This document shows, in pieces, positions 20,810 to 25,772 of a stretch of DNA of 25,772 bases. Position 1 is the first letter of the stretch. Every line of letters begins with the position of its first letter. This stretch comes from an uncultured Oscillospiraceae bacterium (GTDB lineage Bacteria; Bacillota; Clostridia; Oscillospirales; Ruminococcaceae): the NCBI GenBank assembly GCA_910579545.1, contig CAJTVI010000034.1:1-25772 (forward strand). Reading direction: 5' to 3'. The notes below the pieces were generated by a model that was not told the DNA's origin, did no database searches, and was given only the letters and a program-made list of their open reading frames with translations. A program made the position numbers and the translations under genes.

Positions 20810-22488
20810 TGATTTTCTCCGGGCGGGGCGTCCAAATCTTTGGCGGGCGCTTTGCGGCCCAAAAGCCGCCCCGCGGCGCCGGCAGCGCGGGCAAAAACGG
20901 CCCGCAGCGCCTGCCAGAGCACCGGCGTCCCGCAGGCGGCAGGCGGCAGCAGCATTAAAAAGAAGGGCAGGCAGTAGCGGCCCTTGGCCTCCCAGAAAAT
21001 ATAAAAGGAAAAGCCGCCCAAAAACACCACCAATGGCAAAAGGGCCCAGAGCGGCGCCTTTTGCGCGGCCGGCCTGCCAAGGCACTGCCCCAGCACAAAG
21101 GCCAAGGCGGCAAGGTAAACGAGATTTTGATATCCATCCGTCCAGGCAATGACCCAGGGGCGGAGCGCGCCGTCGTACACCGATGCCATAAACGCACTGC
21201 CCTGGATGCGGCCTTCCCCATCCCAGATGTTGGAATAGCTTAACAGGCTTTCAAAGGTGGGGTCGGCCCATTCGCTTGCCAGCTTTTTGTGGAAAAAGCC
21301 CGCGGCATAGGCCGGGTCATCGGCAAAAGCCCTGTACTGCCGCCGCACTTCGATGCGGCTTTTGAGGTCTGCAAGCTCCATATCCCCATCCGTGGCCTCG
21401 GCCACCCAGTCCTGCCAGCCGTCGAACCAGCCGCAGCCGCGCCTGCTTTCTTTGGAGCCCATCACGAGGAAGGTGGATTTTGGCAGGCCCGGGCCAAAAC
21501 TGAACCCGGCGCGGAACTGCATATAGCGGTTTAAAAATGCATCGGAATGCAGGCAGGCCCAAAACACTGCCGCAAGCAGGGCCGCCGCATAGAAGGCTTT
21601 GGCTCTGCCCCATGCCGGGGCAGGGCCCTGCGTGCACGCAGGCGCAAAGCACTGGATCAGCAGGATCGCCAGCGCCGTGAGCAGTACGGTATTGCGCACC
21701 AGGGTACCGGCCAGCAGTACCACGCAGACGCCGGCCAGATACCGGAACCTTTGCGTTTGGCGCAGCTGCACAAAAAGCCACACTGCCAAAAAGGAGCAGC
21801 CGATCGCAACAACGTCCCCATAAAAGATGGGCGAGTAGAGAAGCGGCGGCAGGCAAACAGCCGCCAGCAGCAGGTAGACGCCCTGGGGCAGCAGGGCCGT
21901 GCCGGCCATGCTGCCGGTAAGCCGGTAGCCGCAATAGACCGAAACAGCCCACCACAACGCGTTGGTGAGGGACACCGCCCAGGTGGCGGTGGTGCCAAAC
22001 AGACGGAACACCCCTTCAAAATACAGTGCCGTGCCGATTTGGTAGGGATGGCGGATCAGGTATTCGTTGTGCAGGCCGCTGTACTGCCCATTGAGAAGAT
22101 CGAGGGTCGCCTGCCGGACCCAGTCCATATCGGTACCCTCCGGGATAAAATCGCTCTGTAAACCCCACCAAAGGGCAAGGCCAAAGCAGCAGGCGCACAC
22201 CAGCCCGCAGCCAAGGTCCAGCCGCCGCCGGGCGTTGGGCGCGCCGCGTGCCAAAAGGCCGGCGGCGCCGCACAAAAGTGCCGACAGCAGCGCCGCGCCC
22301 AACGCCCCGGGCAGCGGGGCCTGGGGATCCAGCAGCACGATCTCCTTCCCCGGGCCGCTGTTGTGGGCAAGGGTTGCCAGCGCCGTAACAGCCAGGTACC
22401 CCAGCGCCGCAGCGCCCGCCCACAGCACCACCCCGCGGGCCAGCCCTTCGGGCCAAAGGCGCCCGGCTTTGCGTCCATCATCACGCAT
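20803..22488 (-). CDS. Polytopic membrane protein, GT-C glycosyltransferase-like
   Basis: The 561-residue product has about ten hydrophobic segments, a long loop in the middle, and the sequence DMDWVRQATLDLLNGQYSGLHNEYLIRHPYQIG near residues 150-185. An acidic residue in the first outside loop followed by a Tyr-rich stretch and HPYQ-like signature is typical of GT-C enzymes (PMT_2/ArnT-like), which transfer a sugar from a polyprenyl-phosphate donor outside the membrane. Another loop at about 380-450 is charged and Trp-rich (GCGWFDGWQDW). The ATG at 22486-22488 follows AGGAGG closely. It is the last of three such genes and its stop overlaps promoter copy B. The substrate cannot be told; a role in teichoic-acid or other wall-polymer glycosylation is possible. 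I am fairly sure of the class and unsure of the activity. Confidence 0.65.
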   Translation of the reverse strand: MRDDGRKAGRLWPEGLARGVVLWAGAAALGYLAVTALATLAHNSGPGKEIVLLDPQAPLPGALGAALLSALLCGAAGLLARGAPNARRRLDLGCGLVCACCFGLALWWGLQSDFIPEGTDMDWVRQATLDLLNGQYSGLHNEYLIRHPYQIGTALYFEGVFRLFGTTATWAVSLTNALWWAVSVYCGYRLTGSMAGTALLPQGVYLLLAAVCLPPLLYSPIFYGDVVAIGCSFLAVWLFVQLRQTQRFRYLAGVCVVLLAGTLVRNTVLLTALAILLIQCFAPACTQGPAPAWGRAKAFYAAALLAAVFWACLHSDAFLNRYMQFRAGFSFGPGLPKSTFLVMGSKESRRGCGWFDGWQDWVAEATDGDMELADLKSRIEVRRQYRAFADDPAYAAGFFHKKLASEWADPTFESLLSYSNIWDGEGRIQGSAFMASVYDGALRPWVIAWTDGYQNLVYLAALAFVLGQCLGRPAAQKAPLWALLPLVVFLGGFSFYIFWEAKGRYCLPFFLMLLPPAACGTPVLWQALRAVFARAAGAAGRLLGRKAPAKDLDAPPGENQL

Positions 22489-22522
22489 TGGATTTCCTCC
22501 TGCTTTTGCGGCCGGCCCTTTG

Positions 22523-23971
22523 TTACAGCAGGCAGACCGCCACCGGCAGCAGCGCAAAGGCGGCGGCAGCCGCGATGCGCAGCCAGACCAAAAACCGGCT
22601 GGCCGGGGCCGGCTCCCCCGGCGTTTTTTGCGCGCGGCCGGGCCAGGCCAAAACCAGCAGCCCGGCAAAGCCAAGCAGGAAGGCACTGTCGGCCAGCATC
22701 TGGAGGTTGGCCCGCGCCCCGGGCGAGAGGAGCCCCAGGAGCTCCCACATCCGGTCGCCCGCGGCGCGCGCGCCCAGCAGCCGGCCGGCCAGGGTCCAGC
22801 GCAGGCTGAAGTAGCCGCTGTAAATGGGGCCGTACAGGACGAAGCTGCGCAGCCAGTAGCCGGCCGAGGCCGCCAGTTCCAGCAGCAGGGCCCCATTTGC
22901 CTGCGATGGCAAAAAGAGCAGCAGCAGCCCGGCGCCGGGCGCCAGCACCACCGCCCAGTAGGGGTAGCTGGCGCCGCCCAAAAACAGGCAGCCGTAGCCC
23001 GCCAGCAGCGCAAAGGCCGCCCAGCGCGGCCGGGCGTCCGGCGCGGGCCGGGCCAGCCAGCAGAGCACAAGCAGCGCCCCGAACAGCACCGCCGTGACCG
23101 AAAAGAGGTGCTCCCCGGTATCCAGCCGGCCGGCCAGCAAAAAGCGGATAAACCGCCGTTCGTCAAACTGGGTGGGGGTGGCCATCTTGTCCCTGAAAAA
23201 GAGCAGCTTGGAGATAAGGCTGAGCGAGCAGGCCGCGAGGGTGTGCCCCGTCAGGCGCAGGGGGCGCTTTTCGGCCAGAAGCAGGAGCGGCAAAAAGGCA
23301 AAGAGGGCAAACATTTTAAAGGTAACGGCCAGCGCAAACCAGCCGATGAACTTGGGGGTGTCCTGCCGCACAAAGGCCCAAAAGCCCATGAGGGCGAAAA
23401 AGGCGCTGATAATATCGATCTGCCCCACGCAGAACAGCCCGTTGGCTAAAAACAGCGAACTGGCAAAGCCAAAGCAGGCCCACCCGGCCTGGCGCGGCGA
23501 ACAGCCCAGCGTACCGGCCACCCCCCGCAGCGCCCAAAAGCAGCCGGCAAAGGGCAGCATAAGGCCCAGCCTTGCCCACAAAAGGGCCAGCAGGCTGGTT
23601 TCGATGGTGTGGCCGCTGACAAGTTCCCACACAAACACCGGCAGGTTCCAGACCGCCAGCAGCAGGTAGACCCAGATGTCGTAGGGAACCTCGCCGGTTT
23701 GGGTCAGGGTCTCGCCCACCGGCAGCAGGGTGGCGGTTTGGTAAAAGGAGAAGGGTTCCCCCCTGCCCAGCGCCCGCCAGAGGTTAAGGCTGTGCCGCAC
23801 GATCAGAGGCAGGTCGGTGTAGCAGTAGGTCAAGAGGCAAAAAATCCCCAAAAGGCCCAGCGCGGCCCAGGCCCCCCGGCCGGGCCGGTCGATCCCCGCG
23901 GGCCCGGCCCCGCTGAACAGGGCGGTTTTTTGGCAAAAGGCCCGGTACCAGGCCGGCTGCTGCCGTTTCAA
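22523..23971 (-). CDS. Polytopic membrane protein, probable GT-C-type mannosyl/glycosyltransferase-like
   Basis: This 482-residue protein is made of about ten or eleven hydrophobic helices joined by short loops. The N-terminal outside loop reads YTDLPLIVRHSLNLWRALGRGEPFSFY, and later comes GQIDIISAFFALMGF, a pattern shared by GT-C-like proteins of the GT87/DUF2029 type. The start is a TTG (23969-23971) with AGGGGGG about 9 bases upstream; no ATG or GTG fits better, so the first few residues are uncertain. A gap of 34 bases separates it from the next gene, and of 88 bases from the previous one, with no terminator in either. All three genes are therefore likely to be one operon. No function is known from sequence alone. 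Confidence 0.6.
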   Translation of the reverse strand: MKRQQPAWYRAFCQKTALFSGAGPAGIDRPGRGAWAALGLLGIFCLLTYCYTDLPLIVRHSLNLWRALGRGEPFSFYQTATLLPVGETLTQTGEVPYDIWVYLLLAVWNLPVFVWELVSGHTIETSLLALLWARLGLMLPFAGCFWALRGVAGTLGCSPRQAGWACFGFASSLFLANGLFCVGQIDIISAFFALMGFWAFVRQDTPKFIGWFALAVTFKMFALFAFLPLLLLAEKRPLRLTGHTLAACSLSLISKLLFFRDKMATPTQFDERRFIRFLLAGRLDTGEHLFSVTAVLFGALLVLCWLARPAPDARPRWAAFALLAGYGCLFLGGASYPYWAVVLAPGAGLLLLFLPSQANGALLLELAASAGYWLRSFVLYGPIYSGYFSLRWTLAGRLLGARAAGDRMWELLGLLSPGARANLQMLADSAFLLGFAGLLVLAWPGRAQKTPGEPAPASRFLVWLRIAAAAAFALLPVAVCLL

Positions 23972-24059
23972 TGCGCGTGCCCCCCTTGGCTGGTTTTTTG
24001 TGCCCGGCGCGGCCCGGCAGGCTGGCGGTTTTGGGCCGGTGTGCGCGGTTTTTTAAGGT

Positions 24060-25772
24060 TTATTGCTGCGGGGTATACCGGTAGTATGCCCCATTGCCGT
24101 TTGTGGCGGCAAATTCCAGGGCGGCAAACTCGCCGCCCAGCGCGGCGGCCAGCTGCCCGGCCGGGTCCTCGCCAACGGCCGGGATGCAGACCCAGACCGG
24201 CCCATCGGCGCTGGCACGCCCGGCCAGAAGGTTTTGCAGGCCCTGGCGGCCCAGTTCCTCAAAACTGACCGGGCAGACCTCGTCAAAGCCGGCCAGGACG
24301 CAGAACTCGTTGCCCAAAAGGTAATCCACCTCGGGGGCGGCCCAGATGCAGTCGGCCCCCGCAGGATCGCCCAGCACCTCGGCGCACTGCCGGGCTATGC
24401 GCTGCTCGGCCCGGTTCTGCCGCCAAAAGGTAAGGCCGGCCGGGGCCCAGAGCGCCAGAGCCAGCAGCCCGGCCAGCACAAAGGCGGCCGCCTGCCGGCG
24501 GCCGCGGGACGCCGCCAGCCAGAACGAGCGGCCAAAGAGGGAAACGCCCCCCTCGCCCGGCAGCCGCACGGCGGCCAGCAGCCGGCCGGCCAGCGCCCCG
24601 GCGCAGAGGGTGAGCAGCGGGTAGATGGGCGCGAGGTAGCGGCTGCTTTGGATGGCCGAAAGCTTCATGATGACCGGCGCGGCCAGCGCCGCCGATACGC
24701 CCAGCAGCAGGAGCGCGCCGTCGGCCCGGGTGAGCTTTGGCAGCGCGCCCCGGCGCTGCACCAGCACCGCCGCGCCCAGCACAAGGGCCAGCGCCGCCAG
24801 CACAAGGGCCCGCTTTTCGCCAAGGTCCTGCCCCAGCACAAGTTCGGCGGCCCGCTGCAGCCCGGTGAGCAGGGTGCGGGTATCGCCGCCGTTGGTGCGC
24901 ATCATGTCGGCCGCGTGCTGGAAGATATACGGGTAGGCCGCCACCGAGAGCAGCACCCCCGCGCAGCCGCTGCCCGCATAGAGGGCAAGGGCCTTGAGGG
25001 GCCAGCGCTCAAACAGCATCCAGAGCCCGGCCAAAAGGGCCAAAAGCCCGCCGTAGACGTAAAAATAGTAGTGGGTCTGGCTGCCCAAAAACACGGTAAG
25101 GCCCAGCGCCAGGGCGGTTTTGGGCCCGAGGCCGCCGCGCACAAGGACGCCGCAGACAAGATACGCAAACAGCAGCACCCAAAAGCTGAGCAGCATATAC
25201 ATGCGCATAAACACAAGGTTTTGGGCGGTGCAGGGCAGCACGGCCCAGATGAGCGGCAGGGCCAGCGCCGCCCACTCGCCCCCGCGCGCCTTGGGCACCA
25301 GCCTTTGGGCCAGCGCCCAGAGCAGCCAAAGGCAGCCGGCGTAGGCCGCGAGGTTGACCGAGAGGGCCAGCCAGGGCGAAAAGCTGCCCGTAAACAGGCT
25401 GCTGACCGTGTGCAGCAAAAAATAGTAAAGGGGCGGGTGCACGTCCTCCCGCTGGTGCTTGTACACCATGGCGTAGTGAAAGCGGGCGCCCTCGTCCGCC
25501 TGTAAATAGGCCCGCATATCGCTGCCGTACAGCCAGCCGTTATGGTATGTACCCTGCGACCAGGGATCGCCCAAAAACTTAAAGTGTTTTTCGTTGTTGG
25601 CAAGGGCGTAGCTGAAAAGCTCGTCCCCTTTCAGGTCGTACCGGCAGGCGGCCTGCAAAAGGCCCAGCACCAGCGCCAGCGCGAACAGCAGCCCGGCGGC
25701 CAGCCGGAAGGCGGTTTGCCTTTTAAGCCCGCGCCTTGTTTTGGGCGGGGCCGGGGGGGTGGGGTTGGCGGG
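24060..25772 (-). CDS. GT-C/PMT_2-like membrane glycosyltransferase, 5' end outside the window
   Basis: The frame stays open to the right edge with no good start codon, so the N-terminus is missing. The visible part (about 570 residues) starts with a membrane helix (FRLAAGLLFALALVLGLL) followed by KGDELFSYALAN, the acidic DE motif of the first outside loop in GT-C enzymes, and later REDVHPPLYYFLLH, which is the HPPLYY signature of PMT_2 and ArnT-like glycosyltransferases. About ten more helices follow, and an outside C-terminal domain of some 140 residues ends YYRYTPQQ. Such enzymes use a lipid-linked sugar donor at the outer membrane face. The acceptor is unknown. It is the first visible gene of the three-gene operon. 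Confidence 0.75.
   Translation of the reverse strand, partial: PANPTPPAPPKTRRGLKRQTAFRLAAGLLFALALVLGLLQAACRYDLKGDELFSYALANNEKHFKFLGDPWSQGTYHNGWLYGSDMRAYLQADEGARFHYAMVYKHQREDVHPPLYYFLLHTVSSLFTGSFSPWLALSVNLAAYAGCLWLLWALAQRLVPKARGGEWAALALPLIWAVLPCTAQNLVFMRMYMLLSFWVLLFAYLVCGVLVRGGLGPKTALALGLTVFLGSQTHYYFYVYGGLLALLAGLWMLFERWPLKALALYAGSGCAGVLLSVAAYPYIFQHAADMMRTNGGDTRTLLTGLQRAAELVLGQDLGEKRALVLAALALVLGAAVLVQRRGALPKLTRADGALLLLGVSAALAAPVIMKLSAIQSSRYLAPIYPLLTLCAGALAGRLLAAVRLPGEGGVSLFGRSFWLAASRGRRQAAAFVLAGLLALALWAPAGLTFWRQNRAEQRIARQCAEVLGDPAGADCIWAAPEVDYLLGNEFCVLAGFDEVCPVSFEELGRQGLQNLLAGRASADGPVWVCIPAVGEDPAGQLAAALGGEFAALEFAATNGNGAYYRYTPQQ

Overview
The window comes from a GC-rich, low-oxygen-type Firmicute, most likely a gut clostridium of the Ruminococcaceae/Oscillospiraceae (Faecalibacterium, Subdoligranulum or Gemmiger relatives). 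The reasons are strong AGGAGG-type ribosome binding sites, SigA-like promoters with extended TGn -10 boxes, a QueT queuosine-precursor transporter, a large InlB-B-repeat surface protein, and CAAAAA/TTTTTG words scattered through otherwise GC-rich DNA. The lineage is an inference from style; there is no rRNA or other marker here. All protein genes except one (a threonine-aldolase-like gene) are on the minus strand, so the window reads most naturally from right to left.

Right to left: (1) 25772-20803, three polytopic GT-C-type glycosyltransferase-like membrane proteins in one operon, the first cut by the window edge. (2) 20809-19508, a lipoprotein gene broken by a frameshift, flanked by two diverged copies of a 70-bp promoter/leader block; the left copy is the rpsO promoter. 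(3) 19576-16663, rpsO and pnp (ribosomal protein S15 and polynucleotide phosphorylase), with a terminator between them, a long imperfect stem-loop in the pnp leader and several strong hairpins after pnp. (4) 16510-15704, queT with its own promoter and a structured leader that may be a preQ1 riboswitch. (5) 15600-14514, an ECF sigma factor and a membrane-anchored partner that is probably its anti-sigma factor. (6) 14342-8725, an AT-rich palindromic element, a 1695-residue InlB-B-repeat surface protein held by a C-terminal membrane helix, and a 57-residue membrane protein. (7) 8700-4951, a strong terminator, a structured leader, and a P-type cation ATPase overlapping a PlsC-like acyltransferase by GTGA.

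Further left, a plus-strand transcription unit at 4567-4837 has a near-ideal promoter, no credible ORF and a textbook terminator. It looks like an unannotated small RNA with two CCUCCC (anti-Shine-Dalgarno) stretches. Then come the plus-strand threonine-aldolase-like gene (3281-4315), divergent from proB-proA (proline synthesis), and a membrane protein whose C-terminus is a 12-bp repeat encoding Glu-Glu-Gly-Gly.

Most of the content is housekeeping or cell-envelope function. The parts that seem least described are the small RNA, the duplicated rpsO-type promoter block around the broken lipoprotein gene, the structured leaders of pnp, queT and the ATPase, and the surface-protein/sigma-factor neighbourhood.
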